From Prevotella sp. UBA2754 (GTDB lineage: Bacteria > Bacteroidota > Bacteroidia > Bacteroidales > Bacteroidaceae), in NCBI GenBank assembly GCA_002353295.1, contig DEJG01000023.1, positions 38,776 to 102,775 of the forward strand: a stretch of 64,000 bases of DNA, written 5' to 3'. Positions 15,637 through 23,306 of this stretch are shown here, piece after piece. The stretch's first letter is position 1. Each line of letters opens with the position of its first letter. Below the pieces are notes generated by a model. The model was not told the origin of the DNA, ran no database searches, and was given only the letters and a program-made list of their open reading frames with translations. Made by a program: the position numbers and the translations under genes.

Positions 15637-17375
15637 TCTTTTAGGTATTTTTTGAGTTTTATCTTTCTTGTTAATATCTGTCGTCTGTCTTCAACCGGCT
15701 GGCCAGGCTGAGGGATGGCCTCTTCAGCTCTTATCAATGCCTGTTTCCAAAAATCAAGTGCTTTCTCCTTCTCACCAGCGCAATAATAGATGTCGCCGGC
15801 ATGTTCCAGGAGAACCGCTGAAGTGTCAGAATCGCATTGTAATGTCTGGTCTATATAAATCTTAGCTTCTGCAAAGCGCTCTTCCTTAAACAGAATCCAT
15901 GCATAAGTATCGAGATAAGTTGCATTTTTAGGCTCAGCCTTGATGGTCCGATATGACATTTGTTCTGCTTTTTCAAGTTGTATTCCTTTCTCACTGAGAT
16001 AATAGGCATAATTATTGAGGCATCCATAATTATTGTCTTTCCAAACCAAACAAGAATCATAAGCTGCAAAGGCTTCTTTATCTTTCCCTTTTTGGTGAAG
16101 GATATCACCCATGACCGCATAGAAATCGCTGACGATATCAGGGTCGCTCTGCTGATTGATAACACCTATTCCGTTTTGGAAAGCATTGAGTGCCTGATCT
16201 AATTGTTCTTCACGATAATAGGCAATGCCCTGATAGTAATAAAATGCCATTTCATCGGGGTTATACTGCCGAGCCGCCTGACATAAGGAGATAATACGAG
16301 ACATGTCATTGGCTTGCCATGCATAGCTTACCAACTGCAAACGAGCAGCAGCATTGTCTGGTGTTACCTGGAGGACTTTTTCCAAAACGTCGCTGATGGT
16401 ATCGTTAGGCATCTTCTTCAGATTCATATAAGTTGCGCAGAGTATAGCTACATCGGCATCCATCTGGGGCTGTTCCAACATCTTGCGGAATAGGTAAAGA
16501 ACTCTGGTGGAATCGCCACCTTCCTGTTCGCTCTGTCCGATTTCCTGTCTCATGAGCAAAATACGGTCTTGTGACGTGATGTTCTTACTTAACAAAACCT
16601 TCTCCGTCAGTGCATCAGCCTTATCGGGATCCCCTTCGTCTTTCTCATAGGCAAGAATAGCCATCAAGGCATTACGGTTGTCTGGTTCTATCCGGAGAAT
16701 ATCATCGTAAATCTCCAGTGCCTTCTTCTTCTGTCCATTCACAAACAGTGTATTGGCATAAAGCCCGCGATAATTCTGGTCATTAGGATACTGATCGGCT
16801 AGTTTTTTCATTTCCGCAATAGCAGCTTTCTTATCTCCCAATTGTGTATAAAAATTACTCTTGGCATAAGAAAGTCGTTCACTTTTGCCTTCAACTGTTT
16901 CCAGCTTAGCGAGCGTTTTAATGGCTGATTCATATTCATGCTGCTCTTCATAAAGCTGCACCAGGACACCCAGCACATCATCTCTGTCACGATGCTTGTC
17001 GTAGAGATTTTCCAACACTTGAGCAGCCTTGTCGTACTGACGCATATTGATATAAGTGTTAGCCAAAGTCTCCTGATAAGTAGAATTAGTGGGTTCTAAC
17101 GCAACAGCTTTCTCAATACAGGCTATGGCACGTTCTTTCTGCTTAAGGGCTCCATAATATTGAGCAAGATAGAAATATGCCTCTGATTTAGTAGAATCAA
17201 TGGTTACACAATGGCGTAACAAATCGAATGCTGCATCATTATTCCCTTTGGCCCGTTCACAGATGGCTTCCAAGAAAAATGCATCATAGCGACGATCCTT
17301 GTCTACTATTTGAGCGCTCACAGAAAGCCCCATGAACGCCATCAATAGAAAAATAAAAACTCTACGTCTACTCAC
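15633..17375 (-). CDS. Exported tetratricopeptide repeat protein
   Basis: 580 residues with a signal peptide (MSRRRVFIFLLMAFMGLSVSAQ) and TPR units through almost the whole length; repeats such as AYFYLAQYYGALKQKERAIA and LYANTLFVNGQKKKALEIY are clear. It is a periplasmic or outer-membrane-associated scaffold; the partner is unknown. The first of three tightly packed genes with the DUF4292 lipoprotein and EnvC-like protein, an arrangement suggesting an envelope function. It begins 10 bases after the dut stop, so all four may share the dut promoter. Confidence 0.88.
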   Translation of the reverse strand: MSRRRVFIFLLMAFMGLSVSAQIVDKDRRYDAFFLEAICERAKGNNDAAFDLLRHCVTIDSTKSEAYFYLAQYYGALKQKERAIACIEKAVALEPTNSTYQETLANTYINMRQYDKAAQVLENLYDKHRDRDDVLGVLVQLYEEQHEYESAIKTLAKLETVEGKSERLSYAKSNFYTQLGDKKAAIAEMKKLADQYPNDQNYRGLYANTLFVNGQKKKALEIYDDILRIEPDNRNALMAILAYEKDEGDPDKADALTEKVLLSKNITSQDRILLMRQEIGQSEQEGGDSTRVLYLFRKMLEQPQMDADVAILCATYMNLKKMPNDTISDVLEKVLQVTPDNAAARLQLVSYAWQANDMSRIISLCQAARQYNPDEMAFYYYQGIAYYREEQLDQALNAFQNGIGVINQQSDPDIVSDFYAVMGDILHQKGKDKEAFAAYDSCLVWKDNNYGCLNNYAYYLSEKGIQLEKAEQMSYRTIKAEPKNATYLDTYAWILFKEERFAEAKIYIDQTLQCDSDTSAVLLEHAGDIYYCAGEKEKALDFWKQALIRAEEAIPQPGQPVEDRRQILTRKIKLKKYLKE

Positions 17376-17385
17376 TGATTTTATG

Positions 17386-17823
17386 TTATTTTACACCAGT
17401 ATGTCCATAACCACCCTCGCCACGCTCTGTCTGATCGAGCTCTTCAACAACGACAAAATCGGCTTGTTCATGACGGGCTATCACCATTTGAGCAATGCGC
17501 TCACCATCATTAATCACAAAATCCTCTTGCGACAAGTTGATGAGTAATACTCCTATCTCGCCACGATAGTCTGCATCGATGGTTCCAGGAGAGTTCAATA
17601 CCGTCAAACCATGTTTTAAGGCCAAACCACTACGAGGACGCACTTGAGCCTCATAGCCCTCAGGCAAAGCGATATGCAAACCTGTAGGAATAAGACGACG
17701 CTCCATGGGATGGAGCATGATTGGAGACTCAATGTTAGCACGGAGATCCATGCCAGCACTCTGAGGTGTTGCATAAACGGGCAACTGCTGATGCCCACGA
17801 TTGACCACTTTTATCTGAATCAT
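17386..17823 (-). CDS. dut: dUTP diphosphatase
   Basis: Hydrolyses dUTP to dUMP and pyrophosphate, preventing uracil incorporation and feeding dTMP synthesis. The trimeric dUTPase motifs are present in order: SAGMDLRA, VRPRSGLALKHGL, NSPGTIDADYRGE (catalytic Asp), GERIAQMV and the flexible C-terminal arm RGEGGYGHTG. Start chosen at 17823 (144 residues, MIQIKVVN), because the longer frame would begin at or upstream of the likely transcript start set by TAATTTTG at 17851-17858. Divergent from the dNTP triphosphohydrolase gene; ung at 44311 is functionally linked but distant. Confidence 0.95.
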   Translation of the reverse strand: MIQIKVVNRGHQQLPVYATPQSAGMDLRANIESPIMLHPMERRLIPTGLHIALPEGYEAQVRPRSGLALKHGLTVLNSPGTIDADYRGEIGVLLINLSQEDFVINDGERIAQMVIARHEQADFVVVEELDQTERGEGGYGHTGVK

Positions 17824-17850
17824 GCTTGAAACTATACTATTTATAATGTG

Positions 17851-17858
17851 CAAAATTA
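17851..17858 (-). promoter_or_regulatory. -7 box of the dut-TPR-DUF4292-envC unit
   Basis: Minus-strand TAATTTTG, matching TAnnTTTG. No good TTTG is seen at the expected -33 position. It supports the shorter dut start. Confidence 0.55.
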
Positions 17859-17922
17859 GTCATTTCTCTCCAAATAGCCATATTTTTCTGAAGAAAAAGT
17901 AGGATTTTCTATAAAAAAACAC

Positions 17923-17930
17923 TACTTTTG
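17923..17930 (+). promoter_or_regulatory. -7 box of the dNTP triphosphohydrolase gene
   Basis: TACTTTTG lies only 4 bases before the first ATG (17935). The mRNA is therefore expected to be leaderless or nearly so. The 81-bp divergent region with dut holds both promoters. Confidence 0.65.
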
Positions 17931-17934
17931 CATC

Positions 17935-19278
17935 ATGATGGATTGGAAAAGACTTATTTCTAACAAGCGACTGGGTCAAGAATCGCACCATTCTGAGCGT
18001 CACGACGATCGTACGGAATTCAAGCGTGACTATGATCGTCTGATATTCTCGGCACCCTTTCGTAGATTGCAAAACAAAACACAAGTATTCCCTTTGCCTG
18101 GGAGTATTTTCGTACATAACCGACTGACCCACTCGCTCGAAGTGGCTAGCGTAGGTATGTCGCTTGGTAATGATATCGCCCAACGCATTATCAACGAGAG
18201 AAATCCAGAATTGAAGGATACCCTGTTTGAACAAATCGGACAAATAGTCAGTACGGCTTGTTTAGCTCATGATTTGGGGAATCCTCCTTTTGGTCACAGT
18301 GGGGAAAAAGCCATTCAGACATTTTTTACAGAGGGGGCTGGTAGCTCGTTGGAATCGGAGGTTTCTCCTGCTTTCTGGGATGACATCACCCATTTCGAAG
18401 GTAATGCCAACGCCTTTCGCCTACTCACCCACCAATTCAAAGGACGCCGTTCGGGCGGTTTTGTGATGACTTACTCCACTTTAGCCAGTATTGTGAAATA
18501 TCCCTACGCTTCTTCTGCTGCCGGTAAAAAGGGGAAGTTCGGCTTCTTCCAAAGTGAGCAAAGTTATTTCCAACGAATTGCCGATGAAATGGGACTTTTA
18601 CGCTTATCCCAGGACTCCGAGCCCTTACGATACGTGCGCCATCCTTTAGTCTACTTGGTAGAAGCAGCCGACGATATTTGTTATGAGATTATGGACATAG
18701 AAGATGCCCACAAACTGAAAATACTCTCCTACCCCGAAACCCAAGAATTACTACTTAGCTTCTTTGACGAAGAAAATCAACATAAGATTCTTAACCGCAT
18801 CAAAGAAGAGGAGTTAGAAGACCCCAACGAGAAAGTAGTATATATGAGAGCTTGTGTCATCGGGAAATTGGAAAACGAATGTGTCAACACCTTCATGGAG
18901 CATGAAGAAGAAATCATGAATGGTACTTTCGAAGGGTCGCTGATTAAGAATATAAAACCGCTGCAAAGGGAAGCATACGAACGGTGTGCAAGGTTGTCCG
19001 TAGAACGCATATACAGAAGTCGCCCCGTGCTGGACGTAGAACTGTCGGGTTATAAAATTATGGCAACACTGATGGAACAAATGATAGAGGCTGTGATGCA
19101 TCCTAAGCGTTTCTATTCCAAGCAACTGATTGACCGCGTTTCCAGTCAATACGATATTGATGCCTTGGATTTGGAAACACGTCTGATGGCTGTCATTGAC
19201 TATATAGCAGGAATGACTGACGTATATGCCCTAGACGTTTATCAGAAAATTAACGGTATCTCGCTACCAATCGTATAA
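17935..19278 (+). CDS. dgt: Deoxyguanosinetriphosphate triphosphohydrolase-like protein
   Basis: 447 residues. Hydrolyses dNTPs to nucleoside and tripolyphosphate. The HD-superfamily metal site is visible: RLTHSLEV (H), then CLAHDLGNPPFGH (HD plus the downstream H), and a further Asp in YLVEAADDICYEI. The N-terminal FRRLQNKTQVFP segment is typical of the bacterial dGTPase-like group. Substrate preference (dGTP or several dNTPs) cannot be read from the sequence. The start may be the first or second Met (17935 or 17938). Divergent from dut, so two enzymes that shape the dNTP pool share one 81-bp control region. It ends 4 bases from the convergent GlsB-like gene. Confidence 0.92.
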   Translation: MMDWKRLISNKRLGQESHHSERHDDRTEFKRDYDRLIFSAPFRRLQNKTQVFPLPGSIFVHNRLTHSLEVASVGMSLGNDIAQRIINERNPELKDTLFEQIGQIVSTACLAHDLGNPPFGHSGEKAIQTFFTEGAGSSLESEVSPAFWDDITHFEGNANAFRLLTHQFKGRRSGGFVMTYSTLASIVKYPYASSAAGKKGKFGFFQSEQSYFQRIADEMGLLRLSQDSEPLRYVRHPLVYLVEAADDICYEIMDIEDAHKLKILSYPETQELLLSFFDEENQHKILNRIKEEELEDPNEKVVYMRACVIGKLENECVNTFMEHEEEIMNGTFEGSLIKNIKPLQREAYERCARLSVERIYRSRPVLDVELSGYKIMATLMEQMIEAVMHPKRFYSKQLIDRVSSQYDIDALDLETRLMAVIDYIAGMTDVYALDVYQKINGISLPIV

Positions 19279-19282
19279 CGCA

Positions 19283-20275
19283 CTATTTCTTATCCTTATA
19301 GATAATCTTGTTGGCTCCAGACGTAATCTGCAGTTCATCACGATGTTCACGGATAAAGGAATCGATATGCCGTTTCTTCTTTTCTTCAAAAATCTCGTCA
19401 ATAGAAATCAGGATGCCCGTTTCTTCAACATCGCCAAAGCCATAATTGATGGCAGTTCCAAAAAGCTTCATCGTGGGAGAGAGACCCATATAGGCATTAA
19501 CCAACGGAGGAATGTTGTAACCCAATTTTCGTATTTCACGATTCAGAATACGATAGTCTTCCTTGAAAGAATTTTCTGAGAAAAGTTCCTCGAATTCCTT
19601 TTCATCACTATCGATTTTCAACGGTTTCATCGGAATAATAAGTTTCTCCTTATCATCAAAATACTTTTTCAGGAAATAGAGAATCATATCACGTCCTTTG
19701 CGAATATACGAAGGATACATGGTCATCTTACCAAAATAATAGCGGATATTGGGACGAATCACGGTGATAGCGCCCAAGCCATCCCACAAATTATCAAGAG
19801 CGAAAAGGCTCTTTGCCCCCATACGAGAAGACTGATAAGGCAAAGACACAAAAGAGCGCCCAAGTTCTACGGTCTTTGGAGCATACTCTTTGATGAACTT
19901 TTCAGAGAAATGGAACATGTGACTGGTAGCAAGAATAGGCTGTCCTTTTTCGTCGTACTCCCAGTCCGTCCCCAACAAATAGCGATAACCACCGATAATT
20001 TCTTCGGCTTCAGGATTCCAAACAATCAACTGTTTGTAACAATTGTCACAAACATCGAATTCATCTAGATCCAAATCCTTGCCCGTACCACCACCGGCTT
20101 CACGGAAGACTATCTCGCGCAAACGTCCAATTTCCCTCAGCACATTGGGGGCATTATGCGCTGTAACCACATATATTTCATTATTGCTCTTGTTGGTGAG
20201 TCGCAACTGTTTATCAGGAGTCAGTTCGCTTTTGAGCAATTCTTTGTCGATTGGTTGGATGATTTCCTGTTCCAT
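19283..20275 (-). CDS. glsB: GNAT-family N-acyltransferase, probable glycine lipid synthase subunit
   Basis: 330 residues, COG3176-type (often annotated as hemolysin-like). It matches the OlsB/GlsB group, which transfers a 3-hydroxy fatty acyl chain to the amino group of an amino acid. In Bacteroides thetaiotaomicron GlsB acylates glycine to form glycine lipids. The N-terminal REIGRLREIVFREAGGGTG segment and the GRSFVSLPYQ region are typical. No signal peptide or membrane helix is seen, so it probably works at the inner membrane surface. It follows the O-acyltransferase gene by 17 bases. Ornithine lipid synthesis is the alternative function. Confidence 0.8.
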   Translation of the reverse strand: MEQEIIQPIDKELLKSELTPDKQLRLTNKSNNEIYVVTAHNAPNVLREIGRLREIVFREAGGGTGKDLDLDEFDVCDNCYKQLIVWNPEAEEIIGGYRYLLGTDWEYDEKGQPILATSHMFHFSEKFIKEYAPKTVELGRSFVSLPYQSSRMGAKSLFALDNLWDGLGAITVIRPNIRYYFGKMTMYPSYIRKGRDMILYFLKKYFDDKEKLIIPMKPLKIDSDEKEFEELFSENSFKEDYRILNREIRKLGYNIPPLVNAYMGLSPTMKLFGTAINYGFGDVEETGILISIDEIFEEKKKRHIDSFIREHRDELQITSGANKIIYKDKK

Positions 20276-20292
20276 TTTTGAAGTTGGTTGTT

Positions 20293-21117
20293 TTATAGTT
20301 CGTAGACTTTATCTTGCACAAATTGAGCCCATTCCAACGGGGTTTTACTCTTGTCGAAGGTTTGCCAGGGGATAGGCTTCCCTATCTTAATCTCGAACGT
20401 CTTTCCTACATTCTTATACATCTCGTCGACCAGAAACAGCATGGCCAAATTGAAAGGTAGGAAACGATCGGAGAAATTGGCCAGTCGATAGAAGAACTTG
20501 GAATTATGCCCGCTGAAGTGAATGGGCACTATATCCCGATGATACTCCACACTCTTGACTATAAAAGTCTTCGACCAAGGGATATCACGTATCACCCCGT
20601 TTCGCTTACGAGAACAGATTCCAGCCGGATACATCAGCATGTGGTTATCACTCTCAAAACCAGCTTTCACCATGGCGGGGAAATTACGTCCCTGATGTCC
20701 TGTCTTGTTAATCGGAATACAAAGTGGTGCTAATCCTGGAAGATTCATGAGCAAGTCGTTGACCAGATAGCGGAAATGACTGTCGTAATGACGTCCTATG
20801 ATAGCACCCAACGCAACTCCATCTTCTCCACCCAAGGGATGGTTCGACACGAAGGTGTATAATTTACCATCGTTTTTGTCAGGCAGATTTTCCTTTCCTT
20901 CAATCTTTAGCGTCATCTGCAAGTACTCCACACAAGCTTCCAGCCACTCCGTACCCGTCTTGTCACGACTTTCCCAAAGAAAAGCATTCACTTTATCTTG
21001 ATGAACAATACGTTTAAGCCATGAAACTAGAAAGCCAGGAACCAAATTCGCCTTGGCTCCCATCTTGCTTTTCAGAATCTCATCAATGTCTATTGTTTTC
21101 TCTATAGCTTGCTCCAT
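20293..21117 (-). CDS. glsA: 1-acylglycerol-3-phosphate acyltransferase family, probable glycine lipid O-acyltransferase
   Basis: 274 residues of the PlsC/LPLAT family. The catalytic His-Asp motif is NHPLGGEDG, and the second conserved block is MYPAGICSRK. In the OlsA/GlsA subgroup the enzyme adds a second fatty acid to the hydroxyl of the N-acylated amino acid made by GlsB. The adjacent N-acyltransferase supports that assignment over general phosphatidic acid synthesis. A minus-strand TATTTTTG at 21144-21151 is a plausible -7 box, 26 bases before the start. Confidence 0.8.
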   Translation of the reverse strand: MEQAIEKTIDIDEILKSKMGAKANLVPGFLVSWLKRIVHQDKVNAFLWESRDKTGTEWLEACVEYLQMTLKIEGKENLPDKNDGKLYTFVSNHPLGGEDGVALGAIIGRHYDSHFRYLVNDLLMNLPGLAPLCIPINKTGHQGRNFPAMVKAGFESDNHMLMYPAGICSRKRNGVIRDIPWSKTFIVKSVEYHRDIVPIHFSGHNSKFFYRLANFSDRFLPFNLAMLFLVDEMYKNVGKTFEIKIGKPIPWQTFDKSKTPLEWAQFVQDKVYEL

Positions 21118-21436
21118 CGTTCTCTAAAACTACTAACTGCGTGCAAAAATAACAAATAAGTTTGAGATAAATGCACTTCTACCCCAAAAATGTGCAAAAA
21201 ATTACCTTTTTTTCATTTGGAGCCCCAATATGCCGTTTTTACTAACCACTTAGAGTAGAAAACAACACAAAATTTACTCCACCAAAGTTCAAAAACACAA
21301 ACTACACATTATCAGACAATTACACAAAGAATTAATAATTTTAAAGAATATTCACTAAAATATTGTGGGGAATTGTGGGGGATTGTGGCGGAAAATGTTT
21401 AATTTTGCATCCGATATCATTATAAAAGAAGTACGC
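21118..21436. promoter_or_regulatory. Divergent control region of glsA and the dcw cluster, with MraZ operator
   Basis: The left part holds the candidate glsA -7 box (21144-21151, minus strand). The central part is AT-rich with no gene. The right part has three hexamers, GTGGGG (21365-21370), GTGGGG (21375-21380) and GTGGCG (21385-21390), at exactly 10-bp spacing. This matches the known MraZ-binding repeats, one per helical turn. TAATTTTG (21400-21407) is the -7 box for mraZ, so bound MraZ would cover the -33 region and repress its own operon. Confidence 0.85.
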
Positions 21437-21886
21437 ATGCGATTTTTAGGTAACATAGAAGCCAAAATAGACGCCAAGGGGCGCGCTTTCCTACCAGCCA
21501 CTTTCCGCAAGGTTTTGCAGACTGAAAAGGAAGAACGCCTCGTGCTCCGCAAGGATGTGTTCCAGGACTGTCTGGTACTCTATCCCGAGTCTGTATGGAA
21601 CGAGCAAATGGATGCAATGCGTCAGCGACTGAACAGATGGAACAAACAACATCAACAAGTGTTCCGTCAATTCGTCAGTGAAGTAGAGCTTATCAGCCTT
21701 GATGGCAACGGACGTTTCCTCATCCCCAAACGTTATCAGCGAATGGCTGCCATCGAACAAGACATCAAATTTGTGGGTATGGACGACACGATTGAAATTT
21801 GGGGTATTCAGAAAGCAGAAGAACAGCAAATGACACCAGAAGACTTCAGCAATGCACTTGAAGAACTGATGTCGGGAGAAGAATAA
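21437..21886 (+). CDS. mraZ: Transcriptional regulator MraZ
   Basis: 149 residues with two AbrB-like (SpoVT) domains, each starting with a beta-strand segment: RFLGNIEAKIDAKGRAFLP and ELISLDGNGRFLIP. MraZ forms a ring and represses the dcw promoter by binding direct repeats like those at 21365-21390. The start at 21437 (MRFLGNIEAK) is the family N-terminus; the open frame runs back to 21365 but that is inside the operator and upstream of the -7 box. First gene of the cluster; rsmH follows after 8 bases. Confidence 0.95.
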   Translation: MRFLGNIEAKIDAKGRAFLPATFRKVLQTEKEERLVLRKDVFQDCLVLYPESVWNEQMDAMRQRLNRWNKQHQQVFRQFVSEVELISLDGNGRFLIPKRYQRMAAIEQDIKFVGMDDTIEIWGIQKAEEQQMTPEDFSNALEELMSGEE

Positions 21887-21894
21887 AAAGAAGA

Positions 21895-22812
21895 ATGATC
21901 ACAACGGCAGAGACATATCACGTACCCGTACTCTTGCAAGAGAGTGTCGACGGACTTGACATCAAGCCCGATGGCATCTATGTGGATGTCACTTTCGGTG
22001 GCGGTGGTCACAGCAAAGAAATTCTATCCAGACTGAGCAGAAAAGGCCATTTGTATAGTTTTGACCAAGATGCAGATGCCGAACAGAACATCGTAGATGA
22101 CGAGCGATTCACTTTCGTTCGCAGTAACTTCAGATACCTTGTCAACTGGATGCGTTACTATCACGTTGACGAAATTGACGGACTGTTGGCCGACTTAGGT
22201 GTTTCTTCGCACCATTTTGATGACGAGACAAGAGGTTTCTCCTTCCGATTCGACGCCCCACTGGACATGCGTATGAATAAAAGAGCAGGCAAAACGGCTG
22301 CTGACATCCTCAATGAATACGAAGAAGAACGCCTTGCGGATATTTTCTACCTTTATGGAGAACTAAAGAACGCCCGCCGCATAGCGTCAGCTATTGCCAA
22401 CTATCGGCAACAGAAAAACATGGAGACCACAGGAGATCTGGTAGCGGCAACAGAAAAAATGATGCGATCGGAAAAAGAGAAAAAGGACCTTGCCAGACTC
22501 TTCCAAGCTCTTCGTATAGAAGTCAATCACGAAATGGACGCCCTGAGGGACATGCTCAAAGGATGTTGTTCCATCTTAAAAAAAGGAGGCCGCCTCAGTG
22601 TCATCACCTATCACTCCCTCGAAGACCGCATAGTGAAAAATGTGATGAAAGCAGGTAACCCAGAAGGAAAGATTGAGCAGGACTTCTTTGGACGTATTTC
22701 CAGTCCGCTCCGCCTTGTCAACAACAAGGTGATTACCCCTGGTGACAAAGAAATAGAAAACAACCCACGAAGCAGGAGTGCAAAACTTCGCATAGCAGAA
22801 AAAACAATATAG
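21895..22812 (+). CDS. rsmH: 16S rRNA (cytosine-1402-N4)-methyltransferase
   Basis: Also called mraW. 305 residues; methylates N4 of C1402 in 16S rRNA using S-adenosylmethionine, fine-tuning the P site. The AdoMet motif VDVTFGGGGHSKEIL is clear, followed by LADLGVSSHHFD, FSFRFDAPLDMRM, and the C-terminal SVITYHSLEDRIVK. Normal length. Second gene of the dcw cluster; 2 bases separate it from ftsL. Confidence 0.96.
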   Translation: MITTAETYHVPVLLQESVDGLDIKPDGIYVDVTFGGGGHSKEILSRLSRKGHLYSFDQDADAEQNIVDDERFTFVRSNFRYLVNWMRYYHVDEIDGLLADLGVSSHHFDDETRGFSFRFDAPLDMRMNKRAGKTAADILNEYEEERLADIFYLYGELKNARRIASAIANYRQQKNMETTGDLVAATEKMMRSEKEKKDLARLFQALRIEVNHEMDALRDMLKGCCSILKKGGRLSVITYHSLEDRIVKNVMKAGNPEGKIEQDFFGRISSPLRLVNNKVITPGDKEIENNPRSRSAKLRIAEKTI

Positions 22813-22814
22813 GC

Positions 22815-23297
22815 ATGAAGGAAAAGGATTCACCAATCATCAGCGATGCCGAAGAGACTGTCAAGTTGGAGGAAGAAATCCAGACAGAAACCCAGGAAGA
22901 CAACAAAGAAAAGGCATTGCAAGACACCATCAAGAAAATAAAGGAGACTGCAAGGGAAGAAGACCCACGACCTTCACAGCAGTTGAATCTCCGGTCTATT
23001 CTTGGTGGCGACATCCTCACTGCCCAGATGGTTCGTTCACAGATCTGGCTTTTTGTCCTCATTGTTGCATTTACGATTGTCTATGTAGCTTTCCGCTACC
23101 AGTGTCAACAAGACATGCAGGCCATCGACAGACTGGAAACACAACTCAAGGATGCCAAGAACAAGGCACTTGCTGCTTCCAGTACCCTAACAGAGAAATG
23201 CCGTGAGAGCCATGTGCTGGACATATTACAACAAAACAAGGACTCGTTGCTGCATATATCCGACCAGCCTCCTTACATTATACAAATACCCGAATAA
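22815..23297 (+). CDS. ftsL: FtsL-like cell division protein
   Basis: 160 residues: a long acidic cytoplasmic N-terminus (about 70 residues, rich in Glu), one membrane helix at about 77-95 (WLFVLIVAFTIVYVAFRY), and a periplasmic segment that begins as a short coiled coil. This topology, the size and the place between rsmH and ftsI identify the Bacteroidota FtsL, even though FtsL sequences diverge greatly. In the divisome FtsL joins FtsB/FtsQ and activates FtsWI. The extended N-terminus is longer than in enterobacterial FtsL. Confidence 0.85.
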   Translation: MKEKDSPIISDAEETVKLEEEIQTETQEDNKEKALQDTIKKIKETAREEDPRPSQQLNLRSILGGDILTAQMVRSQIWLFVLIVAFTIVYVAFRYQCQQDMQAIDRLETQLKDAKNKALAASSTLTEKCRESHVLDILQQNKDSLLHISDQPPYIIQIPE

Positions 23298-23306
23298 AAG
23301 ACCGTC

